Translations under genes and position numbers: made by a program | In this document: in pieces, positions 1-10,807 of the stretch | How the letters are laid out: every line of letters starts with the position of its first letter | Position numbering within the stretch: the stretch's first letter is position 1 | The notes under the pieces: model-generated | What the model was told of the DNA's origin: nothing | The model's database searches: none | What the model saw: only the letters and a program-made list of their open reading frames with translations | NCBI GenBank assembly: GCA_021464415.1 | Contig: CM038469.1 | Location: 4,814,501 to 4,878,500 of the forward strand | Reading direction: 5' to 3' | DNA: 64,000 bases | From: Lonicera japonica | Lineage: Eukaryota; Streptophyta; Magnoliopsida; Dipsacales; Caprifoliaceae

Positions 1-95
1 ATCGAGTTCCAAATAAGATCCATTCTTTGGTATTGGTAGTAGTGGACCAGTGACTGCGAAGGTACGTATTAAGGACATGAGTGGCTTTTTTGAAG

Positions 96-506
96 GGTAA
101 TGTTATTTACACCCTTTAAATCTGTTACAAACACCCCCTCTAAAATTTAACTAAAAATATATTTTAACACCGGCCACCTTATTTATCACAAACACTCCCC
201 TTCATTACCTGATGTTAGGTGAATATTTAGCAACACACTTTCTTCATGTAAGTCAAGTTTATGGAAGTGCACTCACCTCTCATTAGGCGAGCTTTATTTG
301 AAAAATATTCCAGTAATTCATTTCCTGATGTTAGGCGAGTTATTACAAACAAACTCTTCCTAAGTGGGGCTAGTGTGTGTATTTGCACTCACCTCTCATT
401 AGGCAAGTTTTAGGGGGGTGTTAGTGATTAAAAATTTACTTTTATAGGGTGTTTGTGATAAGAGGGGTGTTTGTGATAGAAATGATGGGTGTACATAACA
501 CCGCCA
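96..506. mobile_element. Mutator-type MITE (411 bp) upstream of F-box copy 1
   Basis: The element is bounded by a perfect 9-bp direct repeat TTTTTGAAG (87-95 and 507-515), the size typical of Mutator-like elements. Its ends are imperfect inverted repeats: the left end contains TGTTATTTACACCC and the complement of the right end TGTTATGTACACCC. It encodes nothing. Inside are several copies of a TTAGGCGAG-like word in both orientations. The same insertion occurs at 32274-32684, so it predates the segmental duplication. Confidence 0.8.
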
Positions 507-944
507 TTTTTGAAGGTTGGTTCTCTAGACTCCCCTTTCTTTTATAAGGCAGGGACTTGACCTTCGGCTCCAGCTCAAACTTCATTTCTTCTCTCTCTAG
601 TTTCTCTCTTTACAATCAGGCTCTCTTTCTCTCTCAATATCTATCTGCATATATTTTGTTGTGTCTTTCCTCCAATACAAGCAATCCTTTGGTTGGGTGT
701 TAGACTAAAATTTCAATTTCTCTCTATGTCTATATGCTTATATTTTGTTGTGTCTTTCCTTCAATACAAGCAAACCTTTGGTTTGGGTGTTTGACTAGAA
801 TTTTTGTTTCTGACAAAACGAGGGGAACTTGCAGATTTAGCTCAACCTTTACGGCAACTTCCATATCCGCAAGATCTACATGAATGAATTTGTTTCAATA
901 AAATCATATTATATATAAGATGTAATACCTATCCCTATTTTATA

Positions 945-1215
945 TTATGTCTACTAGAAATTGGAAAAAAGAAAAAGAAAAAGAAAGTATCTTATTATGT
1001 CTACTAGAAAATTGAAAAAAATGTAACTTAATATGTCTGTTAGAAAATTGAACAAATGTTACATAATATATCTGACAGAAAATTAAAATGATACAACTTA
1101 ATGTATCTGCCAGAAAATTAGTTAGAAGAACCTAACTTAATATATTTGCCAGAAAATTAATTAGAAGAATATAACTTAATATGTCTGCTAGAAAATTAAT
1201 TAAAAGAACATAATT
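945..1215. repeat. Degenerate short tandem array
   Basis: A unit of roughly 45-55 bp containing ACTTAATATGTCTG followed by AGAAAATT recurs about five to six times with drift in length and sequence. The matching array in the duplicated copy lies near 33125-33395 and differs slightly, including an extra AAAGG-type insertion. Confidence 0.65.
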
Positions 1216-2409
1216 TAAATGTCTATTTGCTATTATGAAAGAATTGTGATTTAGATATATTTGTAAAATCTGTCTCATATTATATTTGATTAGTTTGAAA
1301 CATTTACATTCTTTAACATCTTTTGAATAATTATTGTATTTATCTTTTTGTTTGAATTTATTGTGATATGTGTTTGAATTGGTTTGAATTTATTTTTATT
1401 AATTTAATTTAGACTTTAATTGTATATTTATTTTCTTATATTTATCTTTAAGAATGGTAGTATTGGAATTCAACTTAATTAATTGAAATAATATAATTAT
1501 TAATATTTTGTCCTTTATTAAATTAAAAGTTGTCCTCTAAACAAATTAATTCAAACGAATGTCTTTTAATAGAAAGAGAGTGTAACATTTGTCCTTTCAA
1601 AAAAATGCCCTTTTATAATTTGTCTGAGTTTACTGATATATTGTGTAAGCCAACAAAAGACACAGCCACTTCTGTTATTTATGAAATTATCTTAGAGTAA
1701 AACTAAGCAGAACGTTAAGGAAAATAATAGTAAAAAATAAAATTAATTAGGGAAACTAATAATAAGAAAAAAATATACCTTTTTTTTATACAAGTAATGA
1801 TAAATTCGGGTGGTTCTTGAAGAAGGACATGGATAAGAAATTAAACTATGGCCCCCAATATGAAATACTGCATACTTAATCATTTGGACCAAATCTCGGA
1901 TCAAAATATTAACCAATTGAAAGCTTCAATTCTAATATTAGCATGCGCACAGGAGATGTAACCCTCTTAATTAGTCAAAAGATCATGTAAATTGATGCGA
2001 TACTTGCAGTCTTGTACAGTTGCACGCATGGTAGCAATTATAATTTTTTATTTTATTATACGTGTGCGTTATTCGTTAACATTAATAATAATTAGTGCTT
2101 ATATTTTTCGGTATAAAAATTTGGTTAACTTAATAATTAAATTTGGTTTATGACAAATTTAATGACTAGGTATTTTAATCTTCTTGTAATCATGTTTTCA
2201 TCCTTCAACATATTTAATAAAAGAATCTTTAAGCACGTCTACTGAACATGATGATTGACATTATAAAATGGAAAATATTTAATTCTCCTCAAAATTCATT
2301 AGAAACCATATTTTATAGCTTCTAAGAATTTTTTTATTTTTTTTCCTTCATCGGTAGAACTTAGAGTTTTGCTTTGAAGGTGCAGAGAAAAAAGGAACAT
2401 TATTAACAA

Positions 2410-2625
2410 ATGGGAAGCGTAGGGGTTGTTGAAGAATTGGTAACAGAAATTCTATCAAGGTTGTCTGTCAAATCGTTGTTACGATTTAAGTGTGTCACCA
2501 AATTTTGGTACTCTCTCATAGAACACCCTTATTTTATTAAAAACCACTACCAGCGCAACAAGAACAACAATTTTGGCCGTCTCTTAGTTCATAATTATGA
2601 TACTAATCACAAAGAATTTGCTTTC
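2410..2625 (+). pseudogene. F-box gene copy 1 (SLF-like), 5' fragment interrupted by gypsy-1
   Basis: These 72 codons begin MGSVGVVEELVTEILSRL and match the intact copy at 34599 with only silent changes visible to me. They cover the whole F-box motif (about residues 5-45: ELVTEILSRLSVKSLLRFKC). The reading frame then runs straight into the LTR of gypsy-1 at 2626 and stops at 2961, so a protein with the F-box plus about 110 LTR-encoded residues is the only product this copy could make. The next host bases appear at 21494, after the 5-bp target duplication CTTTC. The FBA/Kelch-like substrate-recognition half is missing, so a pollen specificity role is lost. Confidence 0.95.
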
Positions 2626-4187
2626 TGTGAGAATCCGCAAATGCGGCCCCCCGGGTCTCGTCCCCGTTGGTGGTGGGGGTCATGGGACGTCGGAACTGAT
2701 TCCGTCGTTCCATTTGCTGGAGCGTTTTCGTTGATTCATATCAAGTGTCCCTACGTTCTATTTCTAGATGCAAGGGGGTTCATTCAGAGTCGCCAGTACG
2801 TTTTACGAGAAAACGGACAAAAAAGGTCGTGTAAGAGGAAAGGCTATAGACAAGCCTTTCTTTACACGTTTGTCTGCGAAACCGGGATTCTTATAGGGTT
2901 CGGAAACTATATTACGGTTTGGGAAGGTGTTAAGCACCCATTCCGCCCTTTCGGTCTCTAGTGGTCTTATATGTTTATTCTATGTTGAAAAACTTGGATG
3001 CTTTTACCGACAGTCTACTACTTTCTAAAAAAACCCTAATTTGGGAAAACGGGGAAAGGAATGAAAACCTTTGTGTTCCGAGATCCGATGTTTTTATATT
3101 TAAAAGATGTAATGACAAATGACAAAAACCTTTTATTTTTGAAAGAGTATTCCGTATTATTTCCTCAGATAATGACGGTTTTCTCGAGTTGTGATTATTT
3201 TGAAAAAGGTTCGGATCTTTATGTCGGGACTAATTCAATATGGAATTTGAACTCTTTGAGGAGAGTTTATCAGACACGTCGCAGTCTATGGAAAAGACAA
3301 GATATGTGGATTTTAATTCCTAGATAAGTCTTTATCGGTCCGGGGTTTGAAAACAGGGTTTATCCGGACGATAATGTACTTACTCTTCTGGTTTTGAAAG
3401 TAGTTTTATCAGGGTCTTTTGTTTTGAAAACGGTAGACTATTGGTAACTTGACAATAAGTTTATTCAAATAAAACGTGGACAGAATAACAGAAGTAAAAC
3501 AAGTACACAGATATCTAATCTTAAATACTAGAAGGGACTTTCTTTACCTTCCCGACGAGAATAATAATAAGAAAGAAAATATAATACGGCAGAGGGATCT
3601 CCGGCGATAATAATCTTCTCTTTCTTTAGATATTTCCGAGAAATCGATTCCGGAGACGGGACACGTCGAGTGTCGAGGATAGATTCGATAATTCTTCAGA
3701 AATAAGATAATAGTAGAAAAGTGCTTGATAAAAATCAAATCTAAAGCTCCAAATTCTCAGATTCCAATTGCTGCCTCTCAACCCTTGGGGGTGTTGGCCT
3801 ATTTATACTGCTCGGGAGAGATTGTCGCGCGACATTTCCTTAAAAAAGGAGAATGTCGCGCGACATTGTGATATGTCGCGCGACATACGGGAATGTCGCG
3901 CGACAAACGGCTGAAGTGATGGTTCTGACAGATTGATGTGTCAGAAAGTGGTTGGTCTGGTGCAGAGGGGGAATGTCGTGCGACATAGTGGAATTGTCGC
4001 GCGACATATCAGGGATTGTCGCGCGACAATGTGATATGTCGTGCGACAATCTCTCTAAAAAACAAGTTTGTCGGGCGACAAACCCTCCTAGTGTAGTACC
4101 GGGTCCTCGGGTGGGTCCCGGACCCAAAATAGTAGTTCTCGGGGGTCGTTAGGGTTCTTGCGGGGGTCACGGATCGGGGTGTCTACA
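2626..4187 (-). repeat. Gypsy-1 3' LTR (1562 bp)
   Basis: It is a direct repeat of 19932-21493. On the minus strand it begins TGTAGACACC and ends TCTCACA. A TATA box (TATAAATAG, plus positions 3799-3807) lies immediately downstream, in the element's sense, of a cluster of nine TGTCGCGCGACA-type palindromes. This puts U3 at high coordinates and gives a long R/U5 of roughly 1.1 kb. A short purine run (GAGAGGG) borders it at 4190-4197. Confidence 0.95.
3800..4080 (-). promoter_or_regulatory. Gypsy-1 LTR promoter: TATA box plus nine palindromes
   Basis: The 12-bp palindrome TGTCGCGCGACA occurs exactly at 3823, 3854, 3874, 3894, 3995 and 4017. One-base variants occur at 3974 and 4037 (TGTCGTGCGACA) and at 4069 (TGTCGGGCGACA). 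The nearest copy is 15 bp from the TATA box at 3800-3807. The equivalent promoter in the other LTR lies near 21106-21386, where the first copy is damaged (GCGCGAAA). The same word recurs before both accessory genes. Confidence 0.8.
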
Positions 4188-4390
4188 GACCCTCTCGACT
4201 CAAGCTCCTTGCTTGCAAGGAATTGAGGCGACTGGAAGAGACCTTGATCCATGGCTCCCGCAGGAACTCTACGAAAGTGTATGCGTATAGAAGTACTTGT
4301 GAGTGCCTCCGGAGAGGGCTTGGCGATTGGTTTGCCTCCGCAGAGGGCTTGTGTTACCTCATTGCCCCTTTCGAGGACTTTCATTTGTTC

Positions 4391-5135
4391 CACTTTGCGC
4401 CTCAGATGGGAGGACTACCGTATGCCTCTCTGGGAGGGCTTCGCCTCAGGTGGGAGGACTACCGTTCGTGCCTCTCTGGGAGGGCTTCGCCTCAGGTGGG
4501 AGGACTACCGTTGCTACACCGTGCCTCTCTGGGAGGGCTTTTTAGATCTTCTCGCCTCATGTGGGAGGACTACCATTGTGCCTCTCTGGGAGGGCTTCGC
4601 CTCAGGTGGGAGGACATTGTGCCTCTCTGGGAGGGCTTCGCCTCAGGTGGGAGGACTACCGTTCGTGCCTCTCTGGGAGGGCTTCGCCTCAGGTGGGAGG
4701 ACTACCGTTCGTGCCTCTCTGGGAGGGCTTCGCCATCAGGTGGGAGGACTACCATTGTGCCTCTCTGGGAGGGCTTCGCCTCAGGTGGGAGGACTACCGT
4801 GGTGCCTCTTTGGGAGGGCTTCGCCTCAGGTGGGAGGACTACCGTTGTGCCTCTCTGGGAGGGCTTCGCCTCAGGTGGGAGGACTACCGTTGTGCCTCTC
4901 TGGGAGGGCTTCGCCTCAGGTGGGAGGACTACCGTTGTGCCTCTCTGGGAGGGCTTCTAGATCTGAAAGAAGAAGGAAAAAATGCCTCTGGGAGGGCTTT
5001 CATGAGTAACTCTTGCCTCTGGAGAGGGCTTGTGATTTTGTATATTGCCTCCGGAGAGGGCTTGTGTTTGTGCATTGCCTCCGGAGAGGGCTTGTGTTTG
5101 TGCGTTGCCTCCGGAGAGGGCTTGTGTTGGTGAAT
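4391..5135. repeat. Tandem-repeat zone next to the gypsy-1 3' LTR
   Basis: From about 4391 to 4960 a 45- to 46-bp unit (containing TCTGGGAGGGCTTCGCCTCA and GTGGGAGGACTACC) repeats about eleven times. Because 45 is divisible by three, long spurious open frames appear in all three plus frames. A second unit, GCCTCCGGAGAGGGCTTGTG and variants, repeats near 4303-4350 and 5000-5135. Noncoding tandem repeats before the 3' LTR are common in Tat-type elements. From 5136 to 5946 I see no feature. Confidence 0.9.
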
Positions 5136-5946
5136 TGCCTCTCTTAGACTGCTAGAGTGAGAGAGAGAGTAGATTTTGCGAAGGTAAAAAGAACTTCTCA
5201 GGGTCTATTCGGGATGTCCGTTTCCCTGTATCTTTCTGAACTTTACTCTCATGTTTTCCTCGAGTGAAGATGTTTCACTCAGAAGGCAGTTTTCGGATTT
5301 CTTTGCTCTCCGCAGAGTGATGGTCCGAGGTTTTCCAAATCATCTCTTCTGTATCGTGCTGAAAAGAAAATTTGTTTGAAAGTTCAATCTCTGATCTTTA
5401 TTCTTTTCTTAGTTTTCTCTTTTGGTGGGCCCACATCGTTTTCTGTTTTTTCGATGCCCTTATTTCTCCCTCTTTTGGGAAAGACTTTTCCTGGCCCTTT
5501 CTGTTTTTGACCAGGAGTCTTTTCATCCCTTTGTCGTGATCAGGAGCCTTACTCACCCTAAAACGAAGCCCTGAGCCGTTTTTTGGCCTAGCTATCACTT
5601 TCGGTGTGGCTCTCCCTGTCACTCTGCATTTCTGTTTCTCTCGCTCGCTTTGGGCGTTCATACGGGTTATTTCTCTTTTCTACTCTTTCAATTTTTTCTA
5701 TTCCCGTCTTATATCGCTATTCTGCTTTTTATTTGACGGTCTCGGTCCTTCTGTAAGATCAGAGACTACTTTTAATCGCGGCATTCTGTTTTCGCATTTT
5801 TTCGGAGAGATGATTTGGAAGTTTTCTCTTTGAACTTTTTATCATGGGTGTGCGGTTTTTAGCAATTTTCCGAAAACTGCTTCTCCGAAGTGCCTCTGCA
5901 GAAGATAAAATGAGACAGAGGTCAAAAAATCAGGGAGGAGGGGGAT

Positions 5947-6030
5947 TGTCGCGCGACATTTCGGTGCCTGGCTCTTTGTCGCGCGACAATGTGGCCATTT
6001 GTCGCGCGACAAACTGACCCACCATATAAA
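5947..6030 (+). promoter_or_regulatory. Promoter of accessory gene 1: three palindromes plus TATA box
   Basis: Exact TGTCGCGCGACA copies lie at 5947, 5977 and 6000, followed 13 bp later by TATAAA at 6025-6030. The ATG of the downstream gene is at 6178, giving a plausible leader of about 120 nt with a CT-rich tract. The arrangement mirrors the LTR promoter, on the opposite strand. Confidence 0.75.
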
Positions 6031-6177
6031 CCCCTTGCTGAGCTCATTCCACCTCATTCTCTCCTTTCTCTTTCTCTCTCTAGCTCTCTTTTTCTCTCTT
6101 TTCTTCTCTCCCAAGCGCGGAAGCTCTGCCGTGTTTTTGACTTTTCCGACCTTTTCACACATATTCTACCTATATCG

Positions 6178-9100
6178 ATGGACCCTGCTCATCTCGACCG
6201 ATTGGAGGGTGACCAGGAGGAGGTCACCTTTACTGACGCTCAGGGCGTTCTTCGCTGCAGCCCTCATCACGACGACTGGGCGGACTTGGACTGGTATGAT
6301 GAGGATGGGATAGACCGCGGTCGGGCGGTGGTCTATCGGGATGCTATCCGAGCTGCTCCGGTCCCGGACGTCCCGTGGCTTTTGATGGAGCCCGTTTCTC
6401 ACGAGATTCGTCGTCGATCTCTGGTATGTCTTCTTTCGTGCATTTATCTGTTCTGCTTCTTGTCGTTTCCTGTATTCGTTTTAGATAATGTTAGTATGCA
6501 TGTCTGACTAGGAATAACGCCCGATTTTTAGCGAACACATACTTTTACCTGTGATACCTCTTAGTTTAGAAAATTACATAATGTACCCCCATAACTCTAT
6601 AACTCTCATAATTACACCAAAGTACCCTCAGGTTTTGAAAATTACATAATTTACCCTTATAACCCCTATAACTCTCATAATTACACCAAAGTACCCTCAG
6701 GTTTTGGAAATTACATAATTTACCCTTATAACCCCATAACTCTCATAATTACACCAAAGTACCCTCAGGTTTTGGAAAATTACATAATTTACCCTTATAA
6801 TCCTCTAACTCTCATAATTACACCAAAGTACCCTCAGGTTTTGGAAAATTACATAATTTACCCTTATAGCCCTATAACTCTCATAATTACACCAAAGTAC
6901 CCTCAGGTTTTGGAAAATTACATAATTTACCCTTATAACCCCATAACTCTCATAATTACACCAAAGTACCCTCAGGTTTTGGAAAATTACATAATTTACC
7001 CTTATAACCCCATAACTCTCATAATTACACCAAAGTACCCTCAGGTTTTGGAAATTACATAATTTACCCTTATAACCCTATAACTCTCATAATTGCACCA
7101 AAGTACCCTCAGGTTTTGGAAATTACATAATTTACCCTTATAACCCTATAACCCTCATAATTGCACCAAAGCACCCTCAGGTTTTGGAAATTACATAATT
7201 TACCCTTATAGCTCCTATAACTCTCATAATTGCACCAAAGTACCCTCAGGTTTTGGAAATTACATAATTTACCCTTATAACCCTATAACCCTCATAATTG
7301 CACCAAAGTACCCTCAGGTTTTGGAAATTACATAATTTACCCTTATAACCCTATAACCCTCATAATTGCACCAAAGTACCCTCAGGTTTTGGAAATTACA
7401 TAATTTACCCTTATAGCTTTATAACTCTCATAATTGCACCAAAGTACCCTCAGGTTTTGGAAATTACATAATTTACCCTTATAACCCTATAACTCTCATA
7501 ATTGCACCAAAGTACCCTCAGGTTTTGGAAATTACATAATTTACCCTTATAACCCTATAACCCTCATAATTGCACCAAAGTACCCTCAGGTTTTGGAAAT
7601 TACATAATTTACCCTTATAACCCTATAACCCTCATAATTGCACCAAAGTACCCTCAGGTTTTGGAAATTACATAATTTACCCTTATAGCTTTATAACTCT
7701 CATAATTATACCGAAGTACCCTCATAACCCCATACTCGTTCCTTTGTCTGCAGTGGGTTGGCCGCGGTTGGGGTTCCCCCAACGCTATATCTTCGGAGTG
7801 GCGACGGGCACCGGCCCCTGTCCAGGAGTTGATTCTCGCGACTCCTTTTGGCTCCCTCTTCGACGCCCTCCCAGAGCGAGTATCTAGGGCGACAGTTTTA
7901 GTATCGGCTCTGGCTTGCCACTGGTGGGACACCACCCATACCTTTCACTGGAGCTGGGGGGAGATGACGATGACCCCCCTCGATTTGTTTGCTTTGACCG
8001 GGATCCCTTCAGGGGGGGTCCCCATCCAGATCGACGTCCCCTTGCGTCTGACAGCCGAGGGCATTGTTAGTTCATTAGGATGGTTTCCGGAGCGACGGAG
8101 TTCCGGCGACACGATTCCTCGGGGCGTCTTGGTTACGCGGTTAGCCACAGAGAGGGCTCGACTAGCTGCTTCAGGGGTTCCTATGACCCGTCAGGAGGCG
8201 CGCCAGTATGCCCGCGTCTTTCTTCTATTGACACTCCATGATTTATTCGAGGCTCGTGGTGGGGACACGGCTCATCTTTGGTGGTTGCCCTATCTTCGGG
8301 ACTTCAGCCTCATGTTTGACTACGACTGGGGAGGTTTCATTCTTGCAGTCCTTTACGATGCCATGGACCAGGTCTCTCGTCATTTAGCCCTGAACCTCAA
8401 GGGCTTTTCTTTGCTGTGGGAGGTACATTTTTTAGTCTTTCTGTCTTTGCTTCAGTTCTTTGCTCATTACTTGTTGATCATTGCTGATTTCTTCTATCTT
8501 TCCTTTTCAGAGCTGGTTTGTAGCTTATACCCGTCTGGGTCGCGCCCAGGTGGATCTCCTCGTTGAGAACGAGGACCAGTTCCCTTTTCTCCGCCGATTC
8601 ATCGCGGGGAACTATAGGGCTCCCTATGTATACCGGACTCGGGAGACCGGAGCTGCTGCTGTCCATGACCTGCGGGAGGAGCAGGTAAGAATATTTTTAG
8701 TTTTCTTGCTTTTCAATAGTCAGATAGAGTAGAATATATAAAATACTGAAATAAAATCTTATTCTCTTTTCAGATTGAGTGGGCCCCTTGGGGTGATCTG
8801 GGTCCTCATCATGGGTATGGTCGTGCTCTGACCGCCTCGAGGACCAGGCGGCTTATCCGGGATGAGTACGGCCTTCTCTTCTACTTGGGTGAGAGGGTCA
8901 TTCGTCAGCACACGCCATCCCAGTGGCCTCGTGTTCCATTGTTCCCTCCTGTTCTGATGAGGCGGACGGGCGAGATCGACCCGGTGACGGTGCAGGCTTT
9001 GGTTGACGGACTCGGCTTCCAGACGTTCGTCGAGGAGGGAGACTATGCTATTTTTGCTGCCCGTTACCTGATGAGGGAGCCGAAGGGGACTCGGGGACGG

Positions 9101-10338
9101 GTCTTCTATGAGAGGTATCGGGCATTGGGGGTGATCCTCATTATATACGGGGACAGACCCATTTAGCTAGGGTGGTTCCGGGTCATCTGCCACCTGTCCC
9201 CGATCAGAGGGACAACATTCCGGATACTGAGGATGAGGATCCTGAGGGAGAGAGGGATGTTCCTGCTGCGGCTGAGGGCGGCGGTCGGTCAGAGGGCGAG
9301 GGAGGTGATGCGACAGCCGTTCCGGAGCCGTCACCTCAGGCGACACCTGCGGGGGAGCAGCGCGCTGAGGGCTTCGAGTTTCCCACCGGCCCTTCCGTGT
9401 CTCCGGGGGCCTTTTTGCTGCTGCTGAGGCTGCTGAGGGAGAGCGGGATTTTCTGAGAGGTCCTGGGAGCCCGCGGACCTTGGGGCAGATTTTGATCAGT
9501 TTGGGCGGACTCCTCCTGCGGCGGCGACTACTCCTTCTAGTGGGGTACCTCCTTTGGGGGCGACGGCCATGGTGGATCCTCCGGGGGTCCGAACATACGC
9601 TACGTTGACCCCTCTACCGGCGACTGTCATGGGGCCTCCCGCCCGATCTCCGGGTTTTGGTGGCTCATCCTCTCGTCCACCCTTGTTCCCCATTCGTGAG
9701 GAGGGAGGGTCTTCTTCTGCAGCTGCTCCTGCGGGGTCATCTATTTCGTGGGTAGATCTACCTCCACTCCCCAGAGATATTTCTTATGTCAGCGCGGGCC
9801 TATGTCGATATTCTGTCCCGGAGTATCCCCTTCCCGAGGATACTTTTGATTTCTTGGGTGGTCGTTCTGATGATGAGGTATCTTCTTCAACTTCTCCTGA
9901 TACTTTCATGTTTATATCTATTTATTTTGACTGTGCTGATTCTCCTTTTATTGTATGTCTTTTTTACAGAGAGTGGGTGTACGGGTGGCGGATCTACGGG
10001 CCTGGTATGCCCAGTATTTCTACAGCTGGAACCTGCTCCAGTACGTCGGTCGAGACGCTCCAGCCTACATGCGTGACTATCAGAGGGCTATCGACATCTC
10101 TTTACGGCCGGACGACCCCCTGACTTCCTCCCATGCCCGGACGGATTCTCGGAGGAGCAGTAGTCGGACTTCCAGGCGTTCCCGATCGTCGGTGATCCGT
10201 CCTACGGCACCGGTTCAGTCCACGGGGCCTTCTCAGGCGGCAGTTCCTCCTGTTCCCGGCGTCCCAGTTGTTGATCTTACCCCTGAGGAGGGCTCGGGAG
10301 ATAGTGGGAGCGTGTCGAAACGCGCCCGAGTAGATTAG
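6178..10338 (+). CDS. Accessory gene 1: plant-mobile-domain-like protein, five exons, frame disrupted
   Basis: Proposed exons are 6178-6423, 7754-8422, 8511-8684, 8774-9877 and 9970-10338. All introns have GT..AG ends, and the phases agree across the first three introns. Exon 2 carries the plant mobile domain (PMD) signature: THTFHWSWGEMTMTPLDLFALTGIP. Later parts are acidic and Pro/Ser-rich, and the C-terminus ends in a basic KRARVD, a possible nuclear signal. Exon 4 meets a stop at 9164-9166 in the entry frame. The acidic linker continues in another frame from a short G run near 9127-9131, and a further frame change is needed before 9554, so this copy looks recently broken. The PMD occurs in host MAIN/MAIL proteins and in transposons; its exact role here is unknown. 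Lying opposite to gag-pol lets its introns survive retrotransposition. Confidence 0.75.
6560..7735 (+). repeat. 68-bp minisatellite filling intron 1 of accessory gene 1
   Basis: A unit of about 67-68 bp containing TTACATAATTTACCCTTATA and CACCAAAGTACCCTCAGG repeats about 16 times with few differences. Copies fall into subtypes (ATTACACC on the left, ATTGCACC on the right), which suggests growth by local block duplication. It lies wholly between the donor at 6424 and the acceptor at 7753, so it should be spliced out. Confidence 0.9.
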
Positions 10339-10659
10339 TTTTCCCTTTTCTGCATTTAGTGTTAGTTGGACAGATATGTATTTATTTTAGACGGATATTT
10401 TAAAAACTGTTCTTTTATTGGTTTTATAAAAATATCTTTATCTGTGTTTGATTATACTTTCATTATCTGTCTGTGCAAGATATATACACATATATATATA
10501 AGAGTCGGTAATTTAAAAGTCATACCTTGTAGTGTAGTGATACTTATGTTTCCTGCAAAAAAGAACAAAGTGAGAACAGAAAGGCACCCAGAAGTGATTC
10601 TTTTGGCAAAGATGACCATTATGTATAAGGAAACAAGTAGGGTGCCCCCCAGATGGGTT

Positions 10660-10769
10660 TGTCGCGCGACAATCCCTCCTGGATATGGGTTTGTCGCGCG
10701 ACACTTCCCCCTGAGAGTGGGTTTGTCGCGCGACAAACAGGTACAGGACCCTCTTTTTTGCTATAAATA
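10660..10769 (+). promoter_or_regulatory. Promoter of accessory gene 2: three palindromes plus TATA box
   Basis: Exact TGTCGCGCGACA copies lie at 10660, 10692 and 10724, and a TATAAATA box follows at 10762-10769. The ATG is at 10808, so the leader would be very short (about 10-15 nt). The layout repeats that of the LTR and of accessory gene 1. Confidence 0.75.
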
Positions 10770-10807
10770 CACCCATCTTCCTTCCTTCATCCCCACACCT
10801 CTCCAAA

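Larger units (their letters stand above)
1..2409 (+). repeat. Upstream flank of F-box copy 1 (unit 1 of a segmental duplication)
   Basis: This AT-rich stretch matches 32179-34598 almost base for base. The offset drifts only from 32178 at the left end to 32189 at the F-box ATG, so net indels total about 11 bp. It holds a MITE (96-506), a pyrimidine-rich stretch near 580-660 and again near 720, a degenerate array around 945-1215, and otherwise long A/T runs without a gene. The duplication carries F-box promoter and coding sequence together. The left edge may lie outside the window. Confidence 0.9.

Noticed and set aside
3061..3327. 88-codon frame in the gypsy-1 LTR (identical at 20367-20633)
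   Set aside because: No start context, family or conservation; it occurs in both LTRs only because they are direct repeats.
4223..5133. Three long overlapping plus-strand open frames (190-252 codons)
   Set aside because: They are produced by the 45-bp repeat period; the peptides are simple repeats with no family similarity.
6772..7062. Open frame of 96 codons with repeated NYIIYPYNP
   Set aside because: It lies inside the 68-bp minisatellite of intron 1 and is repeat-derived; indels in neighbouring units break it.
6560..7735. CRISPR-like regular repeats
   Set aside because: Units are contiguous tandem repeats without unique spacers, and the DNA is plant nuclear with spliced genes.
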